Source of the DNA: an uncultured Bacteroides sp. | Lineage (GTDB): Bacteria > Bacteroidota > Bacteroidia > Bacteroidales > Bacteroidaceae | Direction of reading: 5' to 3' | NCBI RefSeq assembly: GCF_963677945.1 | Contig: NZ_OY782578.1 | Span: 4,245,258 to 4,309,257 of the forward strand | Length of the DNA stretch: 64,000 nucleotides | Shown here: in pieces, positions 43,967 to 51,678 of the stretch | Layout of the letters: each line of letters opens with the position of its first letter | How positions within the stretch are numbered: position 1 is the first letter of the stretch | Program-made: the position numbers and the translations under genes | The notes under the pieces: generated by a model | What the model was told of the DNA's origin: nothing | Databases searched by the model: none | What the model saw: the letters and a program-made list of their open reading frames with translations, nothing else

Positions 43967-45157
43967 TTATCGTGCAAAGACTATTGCTCTGTTTGGCGTC
44001 TGCATTATAACGGACACTTTGCCTATCTGATTAAGTGTTGAGATAGCCTCTTCAAAAGTATCATTACGATCAGCCCAAAATTTGAACCGTAAGTTTTTAA
44101 CTTCCGGTTGCATATAAATAATTTCTATATTATACCATCTGGACAATTCTTTCATAATATCTTTCAACGTCGCTTCTTCATAATAAAAAGATCCCTCTAC
44201 CCATGAAGTATAATTTCTCACATCGACTTCATTTACTATGAGTCCCGAAGATGTTAAGGATGCATTTTCTCCTGGATTCAAAACAACCACATTCTCTGGA
44301 GTTTCTCCTGACACAGCTACTTTGCCATTTATCAAGGTAACGCTGGCATCCTCTTTTTGGTAGGCCCGCACATCAAATTCAGTCCCCATTACACGCGTGG
44401 TCAGATATGGAGTTCTTACTATGAATGGGCGATTTTTCTCTTTGGCTACCTTAAAATAGGCTTCCCCTTCCAGTTCAACTACACGCTTATCGGAATCAAA
44501 CCGTGAAGGATAAGTTATTTTTGTGTTAGTATTTACCCAAACCTGAGTTCCATCATCCAATACCAATTGATAGAACTTTCCTTTAGGAATATTCAGTGTA
44601 TATTTTTGAACTTTAACTTCAGGATCATTATCCATTGAGCAATAATTAAGAACATTATATATACCTTGATGTTCTTTTTTTAATCCCATATTCTTTGCTT
44701 TCTTATCATCAATTTTCTTTATAGGTATAACATTTCCATCTGGAGTCTGAAGTGCTATTTCCTTTTTCAATAATATCTGGTTATTTTCTTTCTCAATATT
44801 TTGTATCCAAGGATGAACAATTGAAAAAATAACAACCGCAGCTGCAACAATAGATGAATATATCCAGAAATAACGTGTTACCGCACTCTTTTTACATCCA
44901 ATGCTTTCCTGAAAATGCATCCATTCAATAGATGTATCAGGCAACAAACGTTCATCTTCATTCAAGCCAGCTTCTCTGAAAAAAGAACATTCTTCATAAA
45001 GTGATCTATTCTCTTCTGCTTGATTAAGCCAATTCTTAAATTCTACACTTTCAGCAAAATCCAGATCATTAATAGCTCCTAAAACAAATTCCAGGTTGCT
45101 ATTATCACCAGTTAAACCTCTGCTATGTCTACTATTCTGTATTGAGCCCTCTTTCAT
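43967..45157 (-). CDS. FecR-family anti-sigma factor
   Basis: 396 residues. A cytoplasmic N-terminus with a helical ECF-binding part, one transmembrane helix (about 95-113, WIYSSIVAAAVVIFSIVH), a FecR domain (about 175-290; NIPKGKFYQLVLDDGTQVWV, EGEAYFKVAKEKNRPFIVR, VMGTEFDVRAY) and a C-terminal DUF4974 region (LKDIMKELSRWYNIEIIYM). It carries the signal from the STN domain of SusC to the ECF sigma factor, whose gene lies 79 bp upstream. Confidence 0.93.
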   Translation of the reverse strand: MKEGSIQNSRHSRGLTGDNSNLEFVLGAINDLDFAESVEFKNWLNQAEENRSLYEECSFFREAGLNEDERLLPDTSIEWMHFQESIGCKKSAVTRYFWIYSSIVAAAVVIFSIVHPWIQNIEKENNQILLKKEIALQTPDGNVIPIKKIDDKKAKNMGLKKEHQGIYNVLNYCSMDNDPEVKVQKYTLNIPKGKFYQLVLDDGTQVWVNTNTKITYPSRFDSDKRVVELEGEAYFKVAKEKNRPFIVRTPYLTTRVMGTEFDVRAYQKEDASVTLINGKVAVSGETPENVVVLNPGENASLTSSGLIVNEVDVRNYTSWVEGSFYYEEATLKDIMKELSRWYNIEIIYMQPEVKNLRFKFWADRNDTFEEAISTLNQIGKVSVIMQTPNRAIVFAR

Positions 45158-45236
45158 CTTTTATAAAGCCTTCTATTTATTATACGTACTAGTTTTCTTT
45201 TAGGGTGATATTTTCTTTCTTTTTTTTATAAAAAAA

Positions 45237-45746
45237 CTATTTTGAATTTACAAATTCTCCCCTAAGAAGTCTTAAAGCTTTCATTATGTGAGTTTTCACA
45301 GTATTTGTACTAATGCACATTTCCTCACTAACTTCCTTGTATTTTTTCCCGTCAAGAAAACATTTCTTAAATATTATTTTTGTTTGAAGAGGTAGTTTTT
45401 CTATGGAACTAATGATTCTTACAATACGTTCATCCCGCTCCTGATATTCATATTCAGTCCATAACATTGTTTGACTTAACACCAATTTCTCATGTCGTTC
45501 CTGCACATCTAAATGACGAATTTTATCAATACAACTATTTTTCACTAAAGCATAAAGCAAAGCTACCACTGACAAAGAATCATCTACATCTTCATAATGT
45601 TCCCAGAGATATCTAAAAGCATCACTTACAACATCTTTTGCATCTTCTGGATTATGAATTAGATTCAAAGCATAATAATACAATTTATTATAGTTATCCT
45701 TAAATAGCCGTTCGAATTCTTTTTTATATTTAGATTGTTCCAACAT
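45237..45746 (-). CDS. ECF-family RNA polymerase sigma factor
   Basis: 169 residues. Region 2 reads EFERLFKDNYNKLYYYALNL and DAKDVVSDAFRYLWEHYEDV; region 4 reads LPLQTKIIFKKCFLDGKKYK with a helix-turn-helix VSEEMCISTNTVKTHIMKAL. It is held by the FecR protein encoded next and probably drives the SusCD genes downstream. First gene of the minus-strand locus. Confidence 0.94.
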   Translation of the reverse strand: MLEQSKYKKEFERLFKDNYNKLYYYALNLIHNPEDAKDVVSDAFRYLWEHYEDVDDSLSVVALLYALVKNSCIDKIRHLDVQERHEKLVLSQTMLWTEYEYQERDERIVRIISSIEKLPLQTKIIFKKCFLDGKKYKEVSEEMCISTNTVKTHIMKALRLLRGEFVNSK

Positions 45747-45927
45747 CGCAAAATGACTCTATATTTTAAGAGATTACGTTTCTTTTATTTATAACTAGAA
45801 GAGGGGTATATAAGTAAAACATATTACTTAATAAAAAAAAATAAAGTCACAAAAGTATTTTAAGTTAAACTTAAATGCAATACCACAGATATGGCATTTT
45901 TTAAAACAATCGAGTAGGAAGAAAGTT
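45747..45927. other. Upstream region of the ECF sigma gene, to the duplicated vapE tail
   Basis: About 180 AT-rich bp. No consensus promoter could be placed. The right end (45928) is where the SusCD segment meets vapE-derived sequence. Confidence 0.4.
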
Positions 45928-46019
45928 ATTAATTACGAGGAAGTGACACTAAACAAGTGCATCGCCGACGAGAAGAAGAAGGATCCCGATGCGATTCAGC
46001 AAAACTTAGAGCTGTAAAA
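45928..46019 (+). pseudogene. Duplicated 3' end of vapE (right copy of the direct repeat)
   Basis: 92 bp matching 33137-33228 with three mismatches, including the stop codon at 46015-46017. It reads INYEEVTLNKCIADEKKK and on to NLEL, so the frame is intact but has no start and no domain. Confidence 0.95.
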
Positions 46020-46062
46020 ATGCAGATGATAACCTGTTAAACATCGGTTCTCAGAGAATCTG

Positions 46063-46211
46063 GAATGGGGTATAATGGGGTATAATTATATCATTCTTAT
46101 AAACTTTCGTAAAAAAAATAATAAGTAACTTCTTATTATAGGGGATATATTAAATAATAAAAAATGAAAGTTTTAGGGGAATACCCAATTATACCCCACC
46201 GTACCCCATTC
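46063..46211. other. Separated 25-bp inverted repeat in the vapE-DUF4248 spacer
   Basis: GAATGGGGTATAATGGGG and on to 46087 pairs with 46187-46211 (ending GTACCCCATTC), with a loop of about 100 AT-rich bp. Only three mismatches in 25. It could be a long-range RNA hairpin or an operator pair. Confidence 0.65.
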
Positions 46212-46346
46212 TAAACAACATAAGCGGTATTACCTGAGCAGGAAAAATCATGTCATAAAGAATCTCCGGTTGCTTTATAAAACATGGTCTACAAGAGTAA
46301 ATACAATCATATACATCATTAATAATCAACCAATTATAGAGACAAA

Positions 46347-46385
46347 AAAGTCCCGCCTGCTTTTCAAAAACACAGGCGGGACTTT
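46347..46385 (-). terminator. Terminator of the DUF4248 gene
   Basis: AAAGTCCCGCCTG and its complement (13 bp, 13-nt loop) with a T-run on the minus strand; 44 bp after the stop of the DUF4248 gene. A second small inverted pair (CTCCGGTCGGAG) follows. Confidence 0.88.
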
Positions 46386-46428
46386 ACACAAACTCCGGTC
46401 GGAGTTCGTCCAACATCCGGCGGGAGTT

Positions 46429-46659
46429 TTATGGCTCTCCCAGGTAGTGTGTGATTACCGACACTTCTTTTGGTGTAAAAATTTTACAGGTCTTTTTATA
46501 GCCTATAATAAGCAGCTCTCTATACAGCTGTTCGTTCCTTACCATCCATCTGGTTAGTGTCCGCAGTGCTTCCCGCGTACACATTTGCGGATTATACAAC
46601 ATTGCCAGTTCGGCTTTTCCATAGGCTTTTACTCTGAATTCGGTCTTATTTTCCTCCAT
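46429..46659 (-). CDS. DUF4248-family small protein
   Basis: 76 residues. The sequence FRVKAYGKAELAMLYNP and EALRTLTRWMVRNEQLYREL, ending FTPKEVSVITHYLGEP, is the pattern of DUF4248 proteins, which have a helical DNA-binding-like look and occur in Bacteroides next to VapE, HU and amidase genes, often at capsule loci. It is divergent from the HU gene, with repeats R5 and R6 between. Function unknown. Confidence 0.8.
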   Translation of the reverse strand: MEENKTEFRVKAYGKAELAMLYNPQMCTREALRTLTRWMVRNEQLYRELLIIGYKKTCKIFTPKEVSVITHYLGEP

Positions 46660-46750
46660 AAAGGTTGTTTTTATTTTGAAGTAAATTTACAAAATAAAAG
46701 GTTGAATTCCTAGTATTTTTGCTACTATTTTGCACTTTGATTTCAACTGT

Positions 46751-47085
46751 CCTTTTCTTTTGCCTTGATGCAAAAGAAACAAAAAATCAAGGCTGCACGA
46801 ATTTTACTAAAATCTGTGAGCGTGGAGCTAAAGGGGGTGAAACTCGCTGCGCTCAAACAGCACCCCCTTCTTAACGTCCACACTCCCAGATTTCTTAACG
46901 CAAAATTCATGAGGCCAGTCCTGTTGGTTCCTGAGCGAGCTGCGGTTGTGGATCGTGTAGCCGTTGCTTCGCTCGGCTTTAGCGATGGGCTCGGCTTCGC
47001 TATCGCTCTGTGGTGTTGTGTACCAATTAACTTTGCTTCGCTCGCTTGTCATTCCGTTCGGCTTCGCCATCAGCTTTTCTTTCAG
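46751..47085. repeat. Foldback intergenic repeat, copy R5
   Basis: About 335 bp, core 46791-46916. Stem strands GAGCGTGGAGCTAAAGGGGG and CACCCCCTTCTTAACG flank the loop with CGCTGCGCTC. With R6 it forms a large inverted pair centred near 47125. Confidence 0.88.
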
Positions 47086-47164
47086 CCTTGTTAGTAACCC
47101 TTTTTCTACTTATAGATCCGAGTGCAAGCCAAACAAAGAAACGAAGGTGAAACCAAGCAAAAGG

Positions 47165-47512
47165 TAAAAAGGCGAAGCCAGCCAAGCGAAGCAACGGCTG
47201 CCCATTCCACAACCTCACCCGAGCGATGGCAAAGCCGAGCGACCAGAAGAACCGTCACAAAGTGACAAGCGAGCGAAGCAAAGCTAATTAGTCCATACCC
47301 CCACCGAGCGATGGCGCAGCCGAGCGAAAAGAAGGACCGGCCTCTTTTTTTTTGCGTGAAGAAATTGGGAGGTTTGTAGCGAAAAGAAGGGGCTGCTGTT
47401 TGAGCGAAGCGAGTTTCAGCACCTTCCGCTACAAGCCTCACGATTTTAGCAAAAAAAATGCAGCCTTGACCTTTTGGTTCTTTTGTGTCAAGACAAAAGA
47501 ACAAAGAAAAGC
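47165..47512. repeat. Foldback intergenic repeat, copy R6 (inverted relative to R5)
   Basis: About 350 bp with the full tail and core. Stem GAAGGGGCTG with CAGCACCTTC (47384-47425), differing from R8 by a compensatory C-G to G-C change. Confidence 0.88.
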
Positions 47513-47575
47513 TCATAAAACACCTCTAAAAACCCATTACTGCCCAATGCGTGTGCCCCTCGCATACGCATGCCT

Positions 47576-47583
47576 TATCTTTG
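47576..47583 (+). promoter_or_regulatory. -7 box of the HU-type gene
   Basis: TATCTTTG, a full TAnnTTTG match, 48 bp before the ATG at 47631. No clear -33 TTTG. Confidence 0.55.
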
Positions 47584-47630
47584 TATAGTAATCAAAAAAC
47601 AATTATTAATCATTTAAAAAACAAACAATT

Positions 47631-48056
47631 ATGGCAGTAAGATTTTCTGTAGTTCCAAAAAAGAATCCTTCTAAAAGTTCAGAACCCGCAAAATTCTATG
47701 CACAGGCGCAAGGTCACGGTGATATGGACTTCGACGAAATCTGTAAAGATGTCGACAGTCGATGTACCGCTACACCGGCCGACGTGGCAGCTGTACTGAA
47801 AGCTTTGCTCACCACTATGGAGACATCACTTGGTAAAAGTGAGATCATTCGCCTGGGCGACTTCGGTAGCTTCCAGATCGCGGTTAGCAGCACCGGCACA
47901 GTGACCAAGGAAGAGTTCAACAGCTCCCTGATCAAAAAGGCACGCATCAGCTTCCGTCCGGGCAAGTTACTCACCAAAATGCTGAAAACGCTGGATTACA
48001 CTCAGGTACCTAAGTTGCCGGTGAAGGTAACCAACGGTGGTAACGAAGTAGGTTAA
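47631..48056 (+). CDS. HU-family DNA-binding protein
   Basis: 141 residues. The HU fold is visible from about residue 35: AVLKALLTTMETSLGKSEII, RLGDFGSFQIAVSSTG and ISFRPGKLLTKML. The N-terminal 40 residues (ARFSVVPKKNPSKSSEPAKF) are an extension found in the long HU-like proteins of Bacteroides. It bends or packages DNA. With the 93-residue gene and the amidase it forms the plus-strand part of the VapE-DUF4248 module. Confidence 0.9.
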   Translation: MAVRFSVVPKKNPSKSSEPAKFYAQAQGHGDMDFDEICKDVDSRCTATPADVAAVLKALLTTMETSLGKSEIIRLGDFGSFQIAVSSTGTVTKEEFNSSLIKKARISFRPGKLLTKMLKTLDYTQVPKLPVKVTNGGNEVG

Positions 48057-48094
48057 TCGCAGTACAGTTATTCATTAGTTAAGCACAACAACCC

Positions 48095-48376
48095 ATGAAA
48101 GTAATCGACCAATTACTGAATGTAATCACCCTGGTGCTCCCCATCTTCAAGAAGAAGGGCGCCAGGGAGATGCAAGAGTTCACCGATCTGGTAAAGGGCC
48201 AGTTCGACTACCTGATGGAGCAGGTAACCCGTTTTGAGACCGACTACTTCGAGCTATCGGAGAAAGTACGGCAGATGTACCAGGAAATCATCACCCTCAA
48301 CGCCCGCCTTAGCGAAGCGCTGAAGCAGCAATGTCTGGTGCCCGCCTGCAAGGAGCGTGCTCTAAACCCTGTGTAG
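48095..48376 (+). CDS. Small coiled-coil protein between HU and amidase
   Basis: 93 residues. The middle (about 20-75) is predicted to form a long helix or coiled coil (REMQEFTDLVKGQFDYLMEQ, then ELSEKVRQMYQEIITLNARL). It has no signal peptide. The gap to the amidase gene is 3 bp, so they are co-translated. Not a family I recognise. Confidence 0.7.
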   Translation: MKVIDQLLNVITLVLPIFKKKGAREMQEFTDLVKGQFDYLMEQVTRFETDYFELSEKVRQMYQEIITLNARLSEALKQQCLVPACKERALNPV

Positions 48377-48379
48377 CGT

Positions 48380-48832
48380 ATGAGAGAGATTAACCTGATA
48401 GTGATACACTGTACCGCCACCCGCTCCGACCAACCATTTACCCAGGCCAATCTTGAGCGAAGCCACAGGGAAAGAGGCTTCAACGGCATCGGTTACCATT
48501 ACTACATCCGCCGGGATGGCAGTATAAAAAGTACCCGCCCGCTGGACAAAGTCGGAGCGCATGCCAAGGGATATAATGCCCACAGCATAGGTATCTGTTA
48601 CGAGGGAGGCTTAAATGCACTGGGAAAACCGACAGACACCCGCACCGAATGGCAACGTCATTCACTCCGCGTGCTGCTCCTCACCCTTCTCAGGGACTAC
48701 CCCGGTTGCAGAATAGTGGGTCATCGCGACCTCAGTCCCGACCTCGATGGCGATGGTGTTATTGAGAGTCATGAGTGGCTGAAGGCTTGTCCTTGCTTTG
48801 ACGCTGGCAAGGAGTACAGCTCTCTGAAATAG
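48380..48832 (+). CDS. N-acetylmuramoyl-L-alanine amidase (amidase_2 / T7-lysozyme type)
   Basis: 150 residues, no signal peptide. The amidase fold shows VIHCTATRSD (zinc His), YHYYIRRDGSI, VGAHAKGYNAHSIGICYEGG and HRDLSPDLDGDG (second zinc His), ending KACPCFD, as in phage-type amidases. It cuts the amide bond between MurNAc and the stem peptide. The absence of a signal peptide suggests phage-like release or an intracellular role. It is the last gene before the terminator at 48835-48874. Confidence 0.9.
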   Translation: MREINLIVIHCTATRSDQPFTQANLERSHRERGFNGIGYHYYIRRDGSIKSTRPLDKVGAHAKGYNAHSIGICYEGGLNALGKPTDTRTEWQRHSLRVLLLTLLRDYPGCRIVGHRDLSPDLDGDGVIESHEWLKACPCFDAGKEYSSLK

Positions 48833-48834
48833 TT

Positions 48835-48874
48835 AAATCCCCGTTACCATTGATTTGTTGGTAATGGGGATTTT
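48835..48874 (+). terminator. Terminator of the HU-amidase operon
   Basis: AAATCCCCGTTACCA and TGGTAATGGGGATTTT, with a 9-nt loop and Ts, two bases after the amidase stop. Confidence 0.92.
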
Positions 48875-48912
48875 CTTTCTTTGGCATTGCTAACTATTCA
48901 ATGAAACCTACT

Positions 48913-49012
48913 ATATTTGGGGGATTTAGAGTGATTTATCAAATAAAATTTGCGGGGATTGGAATATTATTCGTAATCAAATTTGCGGGGATTAGAATAC
49001 TTTGTATATTTG
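48913..49012 (+). promoter_or_regulatory. Promoter with 33-bp-spaced direct repeats upstream of the AAA/DUF4143 gene
   Basis: A consensus promoter: TTTG (48982-48985), a 19-bp spacer and TATATTTG (49005-49012). The -33 box lies in a 21-bp repeat (AAATTTGCGGGGATTAGAATA at 48979-48999) that occurs 33 bp earlier at 48946 with one change, and in weaker form at 48913. The 33-bp spacing is about three helical turns. Confidence 0.8.
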
Positions 49013-49030
49013 CAGCATAATCCAGATGTT

Positions 49031-50365
49031 ATGGGAAAAAGAATCTTTAAACGTAAAATATATCAGGATATTCTTCGCTGGAAGAATGAAAACAATGGTA
49101 AGTCTGCCCTTCTTATAGAAGGCGCTCGACGCATTGGTAAATCTACCATTGTAGAAGAGTTTGCGCGTAATGAATATGATTCGTATATAATTATCGATTT
49201 CAATAAAGTCAGTAACGACATAAAATCAATGTTCGATGACCTGATGGATCTTGATTTTTTATTTCTTCGTCTTCAACAAGCGTTTCACAAAACACTGACT
49301 CAAAGAAAATCTGTTATCATATTCGATGAAGTGCAGAACTGTCCTCTTGCCAGACAAGCAATAAAATATTTAGTACAGGACGGCCGTTATGACTACATAG
49401 AAACAGGTTCGCTTATCAGTATAAAGAAACATACAAAAGACATAACCATTCCGAGTGAGGAAGACCGTCTGCAAATGCACCCTTTGGACTACGAAGAATT
49501 CAGATGGACGCTCGGTGATACTGCAACAATTCCTCTTCTTGAAAAATTCTGGGAGAAAAAAGCACCTTTGGGAGCTGCACATCGTAATGTTGCAAGAGAT
49601 TTTCGTCTCTATATGCTTGTAGGAGGAATGCCACAGGCTGTAAATGAATATCTTGACACAAATAATATGCAGAAAGTGGATGAAGTCAAAAGAAAAATTA
49701 TCAGACTATACGAAGATGACTTTCTTAAAATAGATCCGAGTGGACGTGCTTCTAAAATATTCATGTCCATTCCTTCTGCTCTTTCTAGAAATGCCAATAG
49801 ATATGTACCATTTTCTGTACTAGGAAAGGTTGAAGAAGATAAGCTAACCGAAATACTTAAAAGCGTTGAAGATAGTAAAACTGTAAACTTCGCTTTTCAT
49901 GCAGATGATCCCAATGTTGGTATGCCTCTGAATTCCAACTTCGATAAATTCAAACTATTTATAGCTGACATAGGATTATTTATAACATTGGCTTTTTGGG
50001 ACAAGGACTATACCGAGAACATAATATACGAGAAGTTACTGAACAATAAACTGTCTGCTAATCTTGGATATGTATATGAAAACCTTATTGCACAAATGCT
50101 TATAGCAAAAGGTAACAGATTATTCTACCACACTTGGCAAAGAGATGAGAAGCACTATTATGAGATTGATTTCTTGTTATCTAAAAATAATAAGATATGC
50201 CCGATAGAAGTAAAATCATCTGGATACTCTACACACAAGTCGCTGGATGAGTTCTACAAAAAGTACTCAAATCGCATACTATGGAAATACCTGATTTACA
50301 CAAAAGATTTGGCTAAGGATGCAGACACCATATTAGTACCAACCTATATGACAAGTCTGCTGTAA
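49031..50365 (+). CDS. AAA ATPase with C-terminal DUF4143 (PD-(D/E)xK-like) domain
   Basis: 444 residues from the ATG at 49031, chosen because the -7 box at 49005-49012 lies inside the longer frame. The AAA_14 part has Walker A EGARRIGKST near residues 29-38 and Walker B IIFDEVQNC. The C-terminal DUF4143 domain ends with EIDFLLSKNNKICPIEVKSS, which has a PD-(D/E)xK-like D..EVK core. Proteins of this kind are abundant in Bacteroidetes, and a nuclease role is likely but unproven. It stands alone between the amidase operon and repeat R7. Confidence 0.88.
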   Translation: MGKRIFKRKIYQDILRWKNENNGKSALLIEGARRIGKSTIVEEFARNEYDSYIIIDFNKVSNDIKSMFDDLMDLDFLFLRLQQAFHKTLTQRKSVIIFDEVQNCPLARQAIKYLVQDGRYDYIETGSLISIKKHTKDITIPSEEDRLQMHPLDYEEFRWTLGDTATIPLLEKFWEKKAPLGAAHRNVARDFRLYMLVGGMPQAVNEYLDTNNMQKVDEVKRKIIRLYEDDFLKIDPSGRASKIFMSIPSALSRNANRYVPFSVLGKVEEDKLTEILKSVEDSKTVNFAFHADDPNVGMPLNSNFDKFKLFIADIGLFITLAFWDKDYTENIIYEKLLNNKLSANLGYVYENLIAQMLIAKGNRLFYHTWQRDEKHYYEIDFLLSKNNKICPIEVKSSGYSTHKSLDEFYKKYSNRILWKYLIYTKDLAKDADTILVPTYMTSLL

Positions 50366-50474
50366 TACTATTGACAAGGCGTAGAATTTAGTAAAATATT
50401 GATTTTAAATTCTGACATAAGGTATTTACTATTTATTTATCAGGAAAAACAGTATTTGAGACGTTTACAAGCAA

Positions 50475-50614
50475 AGGCAACGATGGCGAAGCCAAGCCCA
50501 TCCCTAAAGCCGAGCGAAGCAACGGCTACCCATTCCACAACCCCACCCGAGCGATGGCGCAGCCGAGCGACCAGAAAGACCGGCCTCTTTTTTTTCCGTC
50601 AAGGGAAAAGAAAA
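50475..50614. repeat. Foldback repeat, copy R7 lacking the core
   Basis: About 140 bp of GC-rich tail (GATGGCGAAGCC, CGAGCGACCAG) that runs straight from CCGGCCTCTTTTTTTT into CCGTCAAGGGAAAAGAAAAG. The foldback core present in R1, R4, R6 and R8 is missing. Confidence 0.8.
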
Positions 50615-50662
50615 GATATTTCAGCTATAACTCACAGATAAATAAGGCTTTATAAGAAAAAT

Positions 50663-50681
50663 AAAAATGCCGTTTTTTATC
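50663..50681 (+). promoter_or_regulatory. Shared 19-bp leader of vapE-family genes (copy 2)
   Basis: AAAAATGCCGTTTTTTATC, followed by GGAACAATTCTTGTTTC (imperfect inverted repeat) and a -7-like TTTCTTTG, 48 bp before the start at 50729. Confidence 0.65.
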
Positions 50682-50728
50682 AGGAACAATTCTTGTTTCT
50701 TTGCATTCGTAATTAAAACACATAAAAA

Positions 50729-51298
50729 ATGAGCAAAATTAGTTCACCAAAAGTTTATTTCAAGAACCTTCCTGAATGGGACGGTACAGATCACCTTACA
50801 GCCTTTATTAACCGCGTGCAAACCACCAATCAGGCATTGTGGACCGAAACCCTAACCAAGTGGCTGTGCAATGTCGTAAGATCAGAACTATACGGCACAC
50901 AGGACAAGACCATCATTCCACTTATTTATGGCGAGCAATCCTCTGGAAAGACAACGTTTATCCGTAGCATCCTCTCACCCCAGCTTGAAGAATACTACTC
51001 AGAGAAACTAATCGGCACGTACAACGAAGAAATCAAACCGCTTCTCGGGCCTATAATGCTTCACAGCATCTGCAAAGAGTGCCACATTGATTACGATGCC
51101 ATCTTTTACAAAGATTTATATAAAAAGAAAAAAACAGGCAACCGTGTGCCCTCTTTAATTTACACCACCCACATGCGCCAAGAGGAATGTTGCGAACCTT
51201 TCGTTTATTTCGAAGCAACAAAACATATAGACAACGAAAGCCCGGTAAACTATGAACAGCTCTATGCACAGATTATGCAGAAGCTGGGAGAGGAATAA
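50729..51298 (+). CDS. Miniature VapE-like ATPase 1
   Basis: 189 residues that correspond to only the ATPase core (about residues 410-610) of the full VapE at 31037. The N-terminal VYFKNLPEWDGTDHLTAFIN matches the EYFLNLPAWNGKDNIREFAS region, and Walker A is GEQSSGKTT (68-76). The Walker B region reads IMLHSICKE instead of LLINTEEIE, so hydrolysis may be lost. It ends with VNYEQLYAQIMQKLGEE, the same boundary as the copy at 54231. It lacks the primase-like domain. Flanked by repeats R7 and R8. Confidence 0.75.
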   Translation: MSKISSPKVYFKNLPEWDGTDHLTAFINRVQTTNQALWTETLTKWLCNVVRSELYGTQDKTIIPLIYGEQSSGKTTFIRSILSPQLEEYYSEKLIGTYNEEIKPLLGPIMLHSICKECHIDYDAIFYKDLYKKKKTGNRVPSLIYTTHMRQEECCEPFVYFEATKHIDNESPVNYEQLYAQIMQKLGEE

Positions 51299-51305
51299 AC
51301 AAAAA

Positions 51306-51658
51306 AAGCCGAGCGAAAAAACCGTCACGAAGTGACAGCCGAGCAAAGCAAAGCTAATTGGTCCACAACCCACCAGCGATGGCAAAGCCGAGCGACCAGA
51401 AGAACCGTCACGAAGTGACAAGCGAGCGAAGCAAATCTAATTGGCCCAAAACCCCACCCGAGCGATGGCGAAGCCGAGCGAAAAGAAAGACCGGCCTCTT
51501 TTTTTTTGCGTGAAGAAATTGGGAGGATTGTAGCGAAAAGAAGGGGGTGCTGTCTGAGCGAAGCGAGTTTCACCACCTTCCGCTACAAGCCTCCCTATTT
51601 TAGCAAAAAAAATGCAGCCTTGACTTTTTGTTTCTTTTGCGTCAAGGCAAAAGAAAAA
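51306..51658. repeat. Foldback intergenic repeat, copy R8
   Basis: About 350 bp, full tail and core. Stem GAAGGGGGTG with CACCACCTTC (51539-51580), the compensatory partner of the R6 variant. It lies 20 bp before the end of the CapD-like gene. Confidence 0.88.
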
Positions 51659-51678
51659 GTATTGTATAAAGTTCCTTT

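Noticed and set aside
45928-46019. vapE tail at 45.9 kb as a functional small gene
   Set aside because: No start codon or promoter; it is a 92-bp exact-length duplicate of the 3' end.
46751-47512. Inverted repeat pair R5/R6 as ends of a transposon
   Set aside because: Only about 80 bp lie between the copies and they hold no transposase. No target-site duplication is seen.
47106-47588. Overlapping open frames inside the foldback repeats (conserved peptides such as MREEIGRFVAKRRGCCLSEA)
   Set aside because: They recur in every repeat copy in several frames and on both strands, with frameshifts. The conservation is that of repeat DNA; no start signals or domains fit.
48913-49012. 33-bp-spaced repeats as a CRISPR array
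   Set aside because: Only two good units plus one weak one, adjacent spacers too short, no cas genes, and the last unit contains a promoter box.
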